Part shown: piece by piece, positions 7,695-16,379 of the stretch | How positions within the stretch are numbered: position 1 is the stretch's first letter | How the letters are laid out: each line of letters begins with the position of its first letter | DNA from: Chitinophagaceae bacterium | Lineage (GTDB): Bacteria > Bacteroidota > Bacteroidia > Chitinophagales > Chitinophagaceae | Direction of reading: 5' to 3' | Assembly: GCA_018335935.1 (NCBI GenBank) | Contig: JAGXRG010000034.1 | Location: 1 to 53,486, forward strand | Length of the DNA: 53,486 nucleotides | The notes under the pieces: generated by a model | Told to the model about the DNA's origin: nothing | The model's input: the letters and a program-made list of their open reading frames with translations, nothing else | The model's database searches: none | Position numbers and translations under genes: made by a program

Positions 7695-8974
7695 TGATAG
7701 CGATTGTTGATTGCAATAGTTTTTATTGCTCTTGTGAAAAATTATTCAGACCCGATTTAGATAACAAACCTGTTGTTGTGCTCAGCAATAACGATGGTTG
7801 TATTATCTCCAGAACAGATGAAGCCAAAGCCTTAGGTGTTGGCATGGCTGGTCCTTACTTTGAAGCTAAACATATTATAGAAGCTAATAAGGTTACTGTG
7901 TTTTCATCTAACTATAATTTGTATGGAGATTTAAGTTGGCGTGTAATGGAAACCCTAAGAATATTGTTTGGATCAGAAAATGTAGAAGTGTATAGTGTTG
8001 ATGAGTGTTTCATCAATCTAAAAAATATTTCCCAAAATAATTTTGATGAGATGGCTTTACAAACCAGATTAACTGTAGAAGAATGGACAGGCATTAAAGT
8101 TTCTGTAGGCATTGCTCCTACTAAGCTTTTGGCTAAAGTAGCCAACAAATTAGCCAAGAAAAATAAAGTAGCCACACAATGTATTATGGTGCTCGATACC
8201 AAAGAAAAAATTACTGATGCATTAAAGAAAACAAAGATTGCCGATGTTTGGGGTATTGGCTATCAGTACACAGAAAAATTAAAACGTTTTCAGATACATA
8301 ATGCCTACGATTTAAGTTTAAAAACTTCCGATTGGGCAAGCAGGCATTTAGGTGGTGTAATGGGTTTACGATTATTGAGAGAATTAAAAGGCAACGATGC
8401 CGTACCCATGAAAGAAGAATTACTTACTAAAAAAGTAATTGCCACAACACGAATGTTTGGTGAACCTATTACAGACCTTAAAAGTATTAAAGAAGCAGTG
8501 GCTACTTATGTAAGCAGAGCTGCAGAAAAACTGAGAAGACAACATTGTGCAGCACAAGAAATGAGTGTTTTTATTATAGCCAAAAAAGAAAACTATAATA
8601 CCAAATATTATCATGGCTCTACATTAAGCAGCTATGTAACCTTACCCACTGCAACTTCACTAACACATCAACTCATTAAGCCAGCATTAATATTGGTTGA
8701 ACGATTGTTTGAAGAAGGCAGAATTTACAAAAAAGCTGGAGTAATACTGAGCAAGATTGTACCAGATACTGCTGTACAAGGCAATTTATTTATACCGGAA
8801 GCCAACAATAAAACCAGAATGTTGATGAGTGTGATGGATAATATCAATTTTAGTCAGAGAGATGATATATTAAAATATGCTGCTGCAGGAACTACCAGAG
8901 ATTGGAAAATGCAACAAAATTTTCGTAGCCCAAAATATACCAGTCGTTGGGACCAGTTGTGCAAGGTGAGATGA
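7694..8974 (+). CDS. umuC: Y-family DNA polymerase V catalytic subunit UmuC
   Basis: A 426-residue translesion polymerase. The catalytic acids sit in IVDCNSFYCSCEKLF (D6) and VYSVDECFINL. The fingers have LSNNDGCIISRTDEAKALG, followed by SVGIAPTKLLAKVANKLAK and the helix-hairpin-helix VWGIGYQYTEKL. A sliding-clamp binding motif QGNLF is at residues 362-366, after the little-finger domain, and a ~60-residue C-terminal tail (DUF4113-like) ends in RWDQLCKVR. All polymerase motifs look intact, unlike the protease residues of its UmuD partner. Translation is probably coupled to umuD through TAATG. I see no convincing LexA-type operator. Confidence 0.96.
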   Translation: MIAIVDCNSFYCSCEKLFRPDLDNKPVVVLSNNDGCIISRTDEAKALGVGMAGPYFEAKHIIEANKVTVFSSNYNLYGDLSWRVMETLRILFGSENVEVYSVDECFINLKNISQNNFDEMALQTRLTVEEWTGIKVSVGIAPTKLLAKVANKLAKKNKVATQCIMVLDTKEKITDALKKTKIADVWGIGYQYTEKLKRFQIHNAYDLSLKTSDWASRHLGGVMGLRLLRELKGNDAVPMKEELLTKKVIATTRMFGEPITDLKSIKEAVATYVSRAAEKLRRQHCAAQEMSVFIIAKKENYNTKYYHGSTLSSYVTLPTATSLTHQLIKPALILVERLFEEGRIYKKAGVILSKIVPDTAVQGNLFIPEANNKTRMLMSVMDNINFSQRDDILKYAAAGTTRDWKMQQNFRSPKYTSRWDQLCKVR

Positions 8975-8997
8975 GATAGTTTTGCTTTTTACTTTCT

Positions 8998-9057
8998 CTA
9001 GTGGTTGGTGTCTCACCAACCAAACTTAGATTTCGGTTTGTGAAAACACAAACCGAT
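8998..9057. repeat. Double-hairpin repeat, copy 1
   Basis: A 60-base element with two perfect inverted repeats: GGTTGGTG-TCT-CACCAACC (9003-9021) and CGGTTTGTG-AAAA-CACAAACCG (9034-9055). It lies in the umuC-M14 peptidase gap and is repeated 148 bases downstream. The stretch between the copies holds T/A-rich words and a short CCCTCTCAAGGG palindrome; I see no gene in it. Confidence 0.85.
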
Positions 9058-9145
9058 GTTTTAACTTTTGACTTTTAACTTTTGAAATTAAAAAGACACA
9101 CCCCTTCATCCCCTCTCAAGGGAGGAAATGTAGAATATTTTTTCC

Positions 9146-9206
9146 CTAGTGGTTGGTGTCTCACCAACAAAACTTCAGATTTCGGTTTGTGAAGACACAA
9201 ACCGAT
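9146..9206. repeat. Double-hairpin repeat, copy 2
   Basis: A 61-base near copy of the element at 8998-9057, differing by a few bases. Both stems are preserved: GTTGGTG-TCT-CACCAAC and CGGTTTGTG-AAGA-CACAAACCG (9183-9204). The loop of the second stem differs (AAGA against AAAA) while the stem is unchanged. Confidence 0.85.
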
Positions 9207-9263
9207 AGAAAATAGGGCAAGTAAAATTGTTTCTTATATTCACAGCTCGATTAAAAAGTGAAT

Positions 9264-11768
9264 ATGAATAAATTAAAATTTAGCATAGCATTAGTTGGGT
9301 TAATAAGTATGAGTGCTTTTGCACAACACACTCCTAGCCCCAAAGATTTTTTAGGCTACGAAATTGGAGAAAAATTCACCCGCCATCATCAAATTGTAGA
9401 TTATTTTAAAACAGTAGCTACCCATAATAAAACTACCATACAATTAGAAAGCTATGGTAAAACAAATGAAGGCAGAGTGTTGATGTTGGCTATAGTTTCC
9501 AGTCCTGAAAACATGGAAAAACTAGAACAGATTAAGATGAACAATAGAACTTATGCTGGTTTAACGAGTGGTAGAGTGGCACCTTTATTACCCAATCCTC
9601 CAGCCATTGTTTGGCTAAGTTATAATGTGCATGGTAATGAACCCTCAAGCAGCGAAGCAGCTATGTTAACGCTTTATGAATTAGTGAATCCCGCAAATCC
9701 AGAAACAAAAGAGTGGTTGAAAAATGCTGTTGTAATTATTGATCCATGCATTAATCCAGATGGAAGAGATCGTTATGTAAATTGGTATAATACTACAGTT
9801 GGTAAAAATGGCAATCCTGACCCACAAGCCAGAGAGCATTTTGAGGTATATCCACAGGGCAGAACCAATCATTATAATTTTGATTTAAACAGAGATTGGG
9901 CCTGGCAAACACAAGTTGAAACACAACAAAGATTAGTGAAATATTTAGATTGGATGCCTCAGATTCATGTAGATTTTCATGAGCAAGGTTATAACGAACC
10001 ATATTATTTTGCACCAGCTGCAGAACCTATGCATGAAGTGATTACTGATTGGCAAAAAAACTTTCAAACTCAGATTGGTAAAAATCATAGCAAGTATTTC
10101 GATGAGAAAGGATGGTTGTATTTTACCAAACAAATTTTCGATTTATTTTATCCTTCTTATGGAGATACTTATCCAACTTATAATGGTTCCATTGGCATGA
10201 CCTATGAACAAGGTGGAATAAGAGCAGGATTGACAGTAGCTACTAATAAAGGCGATACCCTTACTTTAAAAGACAGAGCACAACATCATTTCACTACAAG
10301 CCTTTCTACCATTGAAGTATCGAGCAAAAATGCTCAGAAATTAATTGATGAATTTTCAAAATATTTTAATGATAATATTTTAGGGAAGAATAATTTTTAT
10401 AAAACATATGTAGTAACAAGTGATGATGAAAATAAAATTAATGCAGTACAAAAATTACTCGATGCTAATGGAATTCAATACGGCATAAACAAAGAAAAAT
10501 CCATTGGCTATAATTATCAAACAGGAAAAGATGAGAATATGGTCTACAAAAAATATTCACTAGCTGTTTCATCGTTGCAATCTCGAGGAGCAATGGTGAA
10601 TGTTTTATTTGAGCCAAAAAGTAAATTAAGCGATTCTGCGACTTATGATATTACTGCATGGAGCTTGCCATATGTTTATGGAGTTGATGGCTATGCTTTA
10701 AAAGAAAGAAAAGAGATTACAGCACTGACAAACTCATCAACCATAAAAGAAGTTTCAGCTAATTATGGTGTAATCATTCCTTATACTTCTTTCAATAGTG
10801 CTAAACTATTAGCTTATTTATTAAAGCATAATGTTAAAGTACGTTATTCCACAAAACCCTTTACCATTAATGGTTCTAGCTACCCTCAAGGAACTTTAAT
10901 CGTTTTAAAAACAAGTAACCAATATGTAAACTGGAATAAAATTGTGAATGAAGCTGCACAACAATTCAACATTCAACCCATTGTTGTCAATTCTGGCTTT
11001 GTAGAAAAAGGTTCTGATTTTGGAAGTGCTGATGTTAGAATGATTACGAAACCTAAAGTTGCATTGTTTACAGGCGACCAAGTTTCAGTAAATGATGCAG
11101 GTGAAAACTGGTGCTTCTTTGAACAACAATTAAACTATCCGCTCAGTTTAATTAATGCTTCATCCATCAACAATCTAAATTTAAAAGCTTATGATGTTAT
11201 TATAATGCCGGATGGTTATTATAAAACTTTAAAAGAAAAATCTGCTATTGAAAAAATAAAAGATTTTGTAAGCGATGGTGGAAGATTAATTGCCATTCAG
11301 GGAGCTGTAAACATTTTAGCAGAACTAGATGATTTTGGTATTAAAAATAAAAATGAAAAAGATGATGATACAGATAGCTCGAAATATGCCGATTTAAAAA
11401 AATATGAAAATAGAGAAAGAGAAGATTTGCCTAATAATATTCCTGGAGCTATTTATAAAGTTGAAATGGATAATACGCATCCATTAGCTTATGGATATGC
11501 ATCTACTTATTTTACCTTAAAACAAGATGCCAATATTTATGAGTTTATGAAAGATGGCTGGAATGTTGGCGTGCTTAAAAAAGATAATTATGTAACCGGT
11601 TTTACTGGCTTTAAAGTAAAAAATAAATTAAAAGATGGAACCTTATTTGGTGTGTACGAAATGGGTAAAGGTTCTGTAGTTTACTTAAGTGATAATCCGA
11701 TTTTTAGATTGTTTTGGGAAAATGGAAAACTATTGTTGAGTAATGCAGTGTTTATGGTAGGACAGTGA
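9264..11768 (+). CDS. Secreted M14-family zinc carboxypeptidase
   Basis: An 834-residue exported peptidase. The N-terminus MNKLKFSIALVGLISMSAFA is a signal peptide ending before QHTP. The M14 zinc site is visible as HGNE (H123, E126) with the third ligand in VDFHEQGY. NPDGRDRYVNWYN and NFDLNRDWAW are typical of the Bacteroidota branch. The C-terminal third (~610-830) has the alternating pattern of a class-I glutamine-amidotransferase-like fold (IIMPDGYYKTL, GGRLIAIQGAV), commonly fused to this branch. The ATG at 9264 is preferred over an in-frame GTG six bases earlier. No T9SS sorting domain is seen at the C-terminus, so periplasmic or outer-membrane-side action on peptides is likely. Confidence 0.92.
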   Translation: MNKLKFSIALVGLISMSAFAQHTPSPKDFLGYEIGEKFTRHHQIVDYFKTVATHNKTTIQLESYGKTNEGRVLMLAIVSSPENMEKLEQIKMNNRTYAGLTSGRVAPLLPNPPAIVWLSYNVHGNEPSSSEAAMLTLYELVNPANPETKEWLKNAVVIIDPCINPDGRDRYVNWYNTTVGKNGNPDPQAREHFEVYPQGRTNHYNFDLNRDWAWQTQVETQQRLVKYLDWMPQIHVDFHEQGYNEPYYFAPAAEPMHEVITDWQKNFQTQIGKNHSKYFDEKGWLYFTKQIFDLFYPSYGDTYPTYNGSIGMTYEQGGIRAGLTVATNKGDTLTLKDRAQHHFTTSLSTIEVSSKNAQKLIDEFSKYFNDNILGKNNFYKTYVVTSDDENKINAVQKLLDANGIQYGINKEKSIGYNYQTGKDENMVYKKYSLAVSSLQSRGAMVNVLFEPKSKLSDSATYDITAWSLPYVYGVDGYALKERKEITALTNSSTIKEVSANYGVIIPYTSFNSAKLLAYLLKHNVKVRYSTKPFTINGSSYPQGTLIVLKTSNQYVNWNKIVNEAAQQFNIQPIVVNSGFVEKGSDFGSADVRMITKPKVALFTGDQVSVNDAGENWCFFEQQLNYPLSLINASSINNLNLKAYDVIIMPDGYYKTLKEKSAIEKIKDFVSDGGRLIAIQGAVNILAELDDFGIKNKNEKDDDTDSSKYADLKKYENREREDLPNNIPGAIYKVEMDNTHPLAYGYASTYFTLKQDANIYEFMKDGWNVGVLKKDNYVTGFTGFKVKNKLKDGTLFGVYEMGKGSVVYLSDNPIFRLFWENGKLLLSNAVFMVGQ

Positions 11769-11879
11769 TAATTATTAATTATTAATTATAAATTGTAAAT
11801 TATAAATGTTTATTCCAAATTCCCAATTCCTAATTCCTTTATACAAACTACTAGCAACTTACTACTAGCTACTATTCAC
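11769..11879. repeat. AT-rich word repeats upstream of lipB
   Basis: Non-coding stretch of short reiterated words (AATTATTAATTATTAATTAT, AATTGTAAATTATAAAT, AATTCCCAATTCCTAATTCC, then CTACTAG/CTTACTACTAG variants). It resembles the other low-complexity intergenic stretches of this window (13350-13458, 21290-21365, 39539-39605). Confidence 0.5.
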
Positions 11880-11887
11880 TACCTTTG
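11880..11887 (+). promoter_or_regulatory. -7 box TACCTTTG before lipB
   Basis: Matches TAnnTTTG and ends 6 bases before the ATG at 11894, implying a leaderless or nearly leaderless mRNA. It also argues against the in-frame TTG at 11885, which lies inside the box. Confidence 0.45.
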
Positions 11888-11893
11888 CCATCT

Positions 11894-12616
11894 ATGCAGC
11901 AAGTGTTTTTTCAAGATTTAGGAATTCAGCCTTATAAACAAGTTTGGGATTACCAGGAACAATTATTAAAGGCTAATGTTGATATTAAAATGAAGAATAG
12001 AGCGTTGAAAGAGAATGAAACGCCTCTCCCAACTCAACATCATTTATTATTTGTTGAACATCCCCCAGTTTATACACTAGGCAAAAATGGAAAAGAGCAA
12101 AACATATTAATCTCTAATCTTGAATTACAGCAAAAAAATATAGAATACTATCACATCAATCGTGGTGGAGACATTACTTTTCATGGACCCGAACAATTAG
12201 TAGGCTATCCGATTCTCGATCTAGATCAATTTAAAACAGATTTGGGTTGGTATTTGAGAAGCATTGAAGATGTAATCATACTTACAATGGCTGATTATGG
12301 GATTGTAGGTGAAAGAAGCAAAGGTGAAACTGGAGTTTGGATAGATACTGATCTCAAAGGCAAGGAAAGAAAAATTTGTGCTATTGGCATCAAATGCAGC
12401 AGATGGGTTACCATGCATGGTTTTGCTTTTAATGTTAATACAGACCTCTCCTATTTTAATCATATTGTACCTTGTGGTATTGTAAATAAGAAAGTAACAT
12501 CATTAGAAAAAGAGTTAGGTAGAAAAATTGATATGAATGAGGTAAAAGAAAAAGTAAAGCATCATTTTCAAAATATTTTTAATGCACATTTAAAAGAAAC
12601 AGTTCTTAGCTCTTAA
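11894..12616 (+). CDS. lipB: Lipoyl(octanoyl) transferase LipB
   Basis: A 240-residue octanoyltransferase that moves the octanoyl group from acyl carrier protein to lipoyl domains, the first step of endogenous lipoate formation. Motifs are EHPPVYTLGKNG, RGGDITFHGPEQLVGYPI, the lysine of KICAIGIKCSRW and the acyl-accepting cysteine in NHIVPCGI. Length is normal. The ATG at 11894 gives MQQVFFQDLG, the usual N-terminus; a TTG nine bases earlier is unlikely. No lipA is near. Confidence 0.96.
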   Translation: MQQVFFQDLGIQPYKQVWDYQEQLLKANVDIKMKNRALKENETPLPTQHHLLFVEHPPVYTLGKNGKEQNILISNLELQQKNIEYYHINRGGDITFHGPEQLVGYPILDLDQFKTDLGWYLRSIEDVIILTMADYGIVGERSKGETGVWIDTDLKGKERKICAIGIKCSRWVTMHGFAFNVNTDLSYFNHIVPCGIVNKKVTSLEKELGRKIDMNEVKEKVKHHFQNIFNAHLKETVLSS

Positions 12617-12638
12617 CTCATTAATCATAACTAAAAAA

Positions 12639-13343
12639 ATGCAAAACACTCACTTACATCATCACGAACATCACTTAAAAAGTAGTGATATGCTTTCAGA
12701 TGTAGTGATAGGTATGAGCGATGGACTAACTGTTCCCTTTGCTTTAGCTGCTGGTTTAAGTGGTGCTGTTGATACTACAAACATTATTGTAATTGCAGGT
12801 ATAGCTGAGATTGCAGCTGGCTCAATAGCAATGGGACTTGGAGGGTATTTAGCAGGTAAAACAGAACAAGATCATTATAACAGTGAGTTAAAAAGAGAAT
12901 ACGAAGAAGTTGAAACTAAAAGATCCATAGAAATTCAGGAAGTGAAAGATGTTTTTGCTGAGTGGGGATTAAGTGAATCCACACAAGAACAAGCGACAGC
13001 CGAAATTATCAAAGACAAAGACAAATGGGTACGATTTATGATGAAACATGAATTGCATTTAGATAAACCAGACCCTAAACGTGCAACAAAAAGTGCATTG
13101 AATATTGGTATCAGTTATGTATTGGGTGGATTTGTTCCTTTATCTCCTTATTTCTTTATTCATAATCCACTGGAAGCTTTAGAGGTTTCTGCCTTAGTTA
13201 CTTTGTTGTGTTTATTTGTATTTGGTTATTTTAAAAGTAAAATCACCGGTGTATCTCCATTTAAAGGAGGATTAAGAGTTATGCTAATTGGTGCTGTAGC
13301 TGCTTCTGCTGCTTTCTTTATTGCTAAACTAATTGGAGGATAA
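12639..13343 (+). CDS. VIT1/CCC1-family Fe(II)/Mn(II) transporter
   Basis: A 234-residue membrane protein of the vacuolar iron transporter family. The His-rich N-terminus (HLHHHEHHLK) is followed by SDVVIGMSDGLTVPFALAAG, the family signature of helix 1. Next comes a helix pair with IAEIAAGSIAMGLGGYLAGKTE, a cytoplasmic charged metal-binding helix segment (~80-140, rich in Glu and containing MMKHELHLD) and three more helices. In plants and yeast these proteins move Fe or Mn out of the cytosol; bacterial members are presumed to detoxify or store metal. It begins 22 bases after lipB and is probably on the same transcript. Confidence 0.93.
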   Translation: MQNTHLHHHEHHLKSSDMLSDVVIGMSDGLTVPFALAAGLSGAVDTTNIIVIAGIAEIAAGSIAMGLGGYLAGKTEQDHYNSELKREYEEVETKRSIEIQEVKDVFAEWGLSESTQEQATAEIIKDKDKWVRFMMKHELHLDKPDPKRATKSALNIGISYVLGGFVPLSPYFFIHNPLEALEVSALVTLLCLFVFGYFKSKITGVSPFKGGLRVMLIGAVAASAAFFIAKLIGG

Positions 13344-13391
13344 TTGAATTATTTAATATTTAAGAATTAAGAATTAATAATTAATATTTTC

Positions 13392-13458
13392 ATTCAATAT
13401 TCATCATTCAATATTCGATATTCAATATTCAATATTCGATATTCAATATTCGATATTC
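13392..13458. repeat. 7-bp tandem repeat ATTC(A/G)AT
   Basis: Nine consecutive 7-base units plus a partial one. ATTCAAT and ATTCGAT alternate, with a single ATTCATC variant. It occupies most of the gap between the stops of two convergent genes. It is preceded by another low-complexity AT stretch (13350-13390). Confidence 0.85.
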
Positions 13459-13459
13459 T

Positions 13460-14893
13460 TTATTTGTCAACAATAATTCTAGCTGTTAACATCTCTCCTC
13501 TATAATTCAATTTTACAAAATAAGTCCCATTTGATAATGATTCAATGTTGGTGTTTACAACTCCATTAGAAATAAGTACTTTTTTGCTGAGTATAGTTTT
13601 GCCAACTAAATCAATCACTTCTAATTGAGCAGATTCATTAGCGTTATTGTTGAATCTTAAAGTCAATTGATTTTTTACAGGGTTTGGATAAACTTCAAAT
13701 TTCACATTTAAAGGCAAATGAATGGTGAATACATCGCTGTATGCAGACTTACCATCCAAATCAACTTTTTTGATTCTATAATAAATTCTTCTTCCTCTTA
13801 GCAATTCCATATTTTTTGAGAAAGCATAATTTTTTAATTGTTGTGCTTCTTGAATATGAATGGTTTTAAAGTTTATTCCATTCAAACTTTCTTCAACTTC
13901 ATATTGTTTAAGATTAATTTCTGTACCAACCTCCCAAGTTAAATTCAACATACTACCATCTAGTTTTCCTGCAAAAAATAAAATATCTACAGGCAAAGCA
14001 CTTAAACCTGGGCAAGTAGAATTCCATACAGAATTTACATATGAAGGGTTATCTATATATGGATTTCTATTTCCTTGAAATGCATAAGCACCATTATTTC
14101 TAGTTCTTTCTTTTTCACTTACAGGATCATTATTATGCCACTTAATCATTAATTTCAAATACTCAATCTTAACCGATGGAAAAGTATTGCCCTCAAAGCT
14201 TTGTGCAGCCTCTGCATTCAACGCATATGTTGGCATATCATCTTGATACCTTGTAACAAAATATAAAAAAGCTCTTGCAACATCTCCCTTAAAAGAATCA
14301 ATAGGCTCAAAAACACTGCCTGTAAATCCTGCAATAGATGAAGTTCCTAATTTACTTCCATTTAAACTAGTAAATGAACTACTCGCAACTTCTCCATAAA
14401 TAAAATTGGCACGTTTACCATTTACCCAACCATCTGTAGGGAAAATATGTAAATAATCTGTGGTTGGACCAGGAACAGCTGTATTGCCATTAAACCAACT
14501 TTGTGGTACAGAATGTTCTCTGTTATAACAATTGTTTTCTGCACTATAACTACCACATTGATGAGTACCAGGAGTGTATTGATAAGGATCTGTTTGTCCA
14601 GGTTTTGCAGAATAAATATCGTAAATAACATTTGCAGAACCAGTACCAATAGTTCGTGGCTTAATATCAGTTAATTGATACTGAGTCCATAAATCTCCAT
14701 AAGCTCTTGCTGTATTACCTGCAGTAATAATATTTTTTAAAGCAGTTTTTAATTGAGCACAACTTAAACCATTTGCAGCATTATAATAACCAGCAGGTGC
14801 TTGTGCAAATATTGCTAAAGTAAAAAATATTAACCCCAATAATAAAATGGATTGCTTTGTCTTCTGTTGTAGCACTTGAATTGTTGAATGCAT
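13460..14893 (-). CDS. Secreted endonuclease I family protein with T9SS type A sorting domain
   Basis: A 477-residue extracellular nuclease. After a signal peptide (hydrophobic run ending FAQAPAG) comes an EndA/NucM-type DNase domain. It has the beta-beta-alpha-metal active site CYNREHSVPQSWF, followed by TDYLHIFPTDGWVNGKRANF, then FKGDVARAFLYFVTRYQDD. Residues ~315-395 resemble a fibronectin-like beta domain (LTWEVGTEINLKQYEVE). The last ~80 residues are a Por secretion (T9SS type A) sorting domain: VYPNPVKNQLTLRF ... NGTYFVKLNY ... ARIIVDK. The enzyme should therefore be secreted or surface-attached via type IX secretion and degrade environmental DNA. The ATG at 14893 is preferred to a TTG one codon earlier. 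Confidence 0.95.
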   Translation of the reverse strand: MHSTIQVLQQKTKQSILLLGLIFFTLAIFAQAPAGYYNAANGLSCAQLKTALKNIITAGNTARAYGDLWTQYQLTDIKPRTIGTGSANVIYDIYSAKPGQTDPYQYTPGTHQCGSYSAENNCYNREHSVPQSWFNGNTAVPGPTTDYLHIFPTDGWVNGKRANFIYGEVASSSFTSLNGSKLGTSSIAGFTGSVFEPIDSFKGDVARAFLYFVTRYQDDMPTYALNAEAAQSFEGNTFPSVKIEYLKLMIKWHNNDPVSEKERTRNNGAYAFQGNRNPYIDNPSYVNSVWNSTCPGLSALPVDILFFAGKLDGSMLNLTWEVGTEINLKQYEVEESLNGINFKTIHIQEAQQLKNYAFSKNMELLRGRRIYYRIKKVDLDGKSAYSDVFTIHLPLNVKFEVYPNPVKNQLTLRFNNNANESAQLEVIDLVGKTILSKKVLISNGVVNTNIESLSNGTYFVKLNYRGEMLTARIIVDK

Positions 14894-15006
14894 CAAAAAA
14901 AATTAAGGGTGTAAAAGTAAGTTAAAGCAACTCATATTAATAACTGCATAGCAACTTATTAGTAAAACACATAATATTGAAAAATATTTATTACTAATTT
15001 TTTATT

Positions 15007-16317
15007 GTGTTTGCATTTGTAGATATAGAAACAACCGGAGGCTATCATACCCAAAACTGTATTACAGAAATTGCAATTATATTATATGATGGAAATCATA
15101 TTGAAGGAAAATATCATACCCTCATCAATCCTGAAAGGCCTATTCAGCCTTATGTTCAGAGCATGACAGGCATAACCGATAAATTGGTTTCAACTGCACC
15201 AAAGTTTCAAGAAGTAGCCGAACATATTTTTAATTTGTTAAAGAACAGAGTGTTTGTTGCTCATAATGTTAATTTCGACTACTCTTTTGTTTTCAATCAT
15301 TTAAAAGCTGCAGGGTTTCATATTGATCTTCCTAAAATCTGTACAGTTAAACTAAGTAGAAAAATATTTCCAGACTTACCTAAATATGGTTTAGGTAGTT
15401 TAAGCTTACAGTTTAATATTAAAAATAAAGCCCGACATAGAGCAGTTGGTGATGCAGAAGCCATGCTTGATTTATTTATGATTCTACAACAAAACGATGT
15501 TGAAAATGAAATTGAAAAACTCACTAAAAAAAGAAAGGCTCAACAATATTTACCTCCTAATTTAATTCAAAATAATTTTCATGAACTGCCTTCTTTACCC
15601 GGTGTGTATTACTTCAAAAACAAAAAAGGAAAAATTATTTATGTTGGAAAAGCTATGAATTTGAAGAAAAGAGTGAGTAGTCATTTCAGCAACAACAAAT
15701 CTTCAAAACAAAAACAAGAATTTTTAAAACATATTTATAGTATTGAATGGAAACACTGTAGCAGTGAACTTACAGCCAGCATTTTAGAAAGTATAGAAAT
15801 AAAAAAGTATTGGCCTGCTTTTAATAAAAGTCAGAAACATTATGAAAGACAATACGGTATTTATGAATTTGAAGATGCCAGAGGTTACAAACGCTTAGCC
15901 ATAGATAATAAAAGAAAAATATTAACTCCTTTGGCTACCTATGCTTTATTGGTTGAAGCAAGAAATGCATTAATGCAGTATTGTGAAACTTTTGAATTGC
16001 ACCCCTCTATGTTTTTTTTATCAAAAGAAGAAACAACAGAATGGAAAACTTTATCAGCACACAACAACATCATCCAACAAATCAAAGAAGAGTTCAAATC
16101 GAATCATAAAACTTATTTAGTTCACGACAATACTTCTAATTACATTCTTGTAGAAGAAGGAAAATTTATTGGCATGGGAAAGATTGAAAACATTCATCCT
16201 CAATTAAGTATAGATGATATTAAAACTCATATTACAGCCTATCCAGAAAATCTCATCATTAAATCATATCTGAATAACTATATCAATAAATACCCTGAAA
16301 ACGTAATTTATTTATAG
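15007..16317 (+). CDS. DnaQ-like 3'-5' exonuclease fused to GIY-YIG nuclease domain
   Basis: A 436-residue fusion. Residues 1-~165 form a DEDDh exonuclease (FVDIETTGG with D6/E8, VAHNVNFDYSF, HRAVGDAEAM). Residues ~195-275 form a UvrC/Cho-type GIY-YIG domain (LPGVYYFKNKKGKIIYVGKA, then KKRVSSHF, with the catalytic glutamate probably in ASILESIEIKKYWP). The remaining ~160 residues are unassigned. Such Pol III epsilon-UvrC-like fusions occur in several phyla and are presumed repair nucleases. An in-frame TAA at 14995-14997 and no ATG before the exonuclease motif make GTG at 15007 the only sensible start. Confidence 0.92.
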   Translation: MFAFVDIETTGGYHTQNCITEIAIILYDGNHIEGKYHTLINPERPIQPYVQSMTGITDKLVSTAPKFQEVAEHIFNLLKNRVFVAHNVNFDYSFVFNHLKAAGFHIDLPKICTVKLSRKIFPDLPKYGLGSLSLQFNIKNKARHRAVGDAEAMLDLFMILQQNDVENEIEKLTKKRKAQQYLPPNLIQNNFHELPSLPGVYYFKNKKGKIIYVGKAMNLKKRVSSHFSNNKSSKQKQEFLKHIYSIEWKHCSSELTASILESIEIKKYWPAFNKSQKHYERQYGIYEFEDARGYKRLAIDNKRKILTPLATYALLVEARNALMQYCETFELHPSMFFLSKEETTEWKTLSAHNNIIQQIKEEFKSNHKTYLVHDNTSNYILVEEGKFIGMGKIENIHPQLSIDDIKTHITAYPENLIIKSYLNNYINKYPENVIYL

Positions 16318-16341
16318 TTAAAGCAGCAATTACATTACCAT

Positions 16342-16349
16342 TATATTTG
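16342..16349 (+). promoter_or_regulatory. -7 box TATATTTG before ychF
   Basis: TAnnTTTG match 30 bases upstream of the ychF ATG. No clear -33 TTTG at the expected distance. Confidence 0.4.
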
Positions 16350-16379
16350 CACACTTTAAAACCAGTGTAAAATAATAAA

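Noticed and set aside
8975..9257. Small gene or tRNA in the umuC-peptidase gap
   Set aside because: Only the two double-hairpin repeats and low-complexity words are seen; the hairpins do not form a cloverleaf and no open frame of useful length exists.
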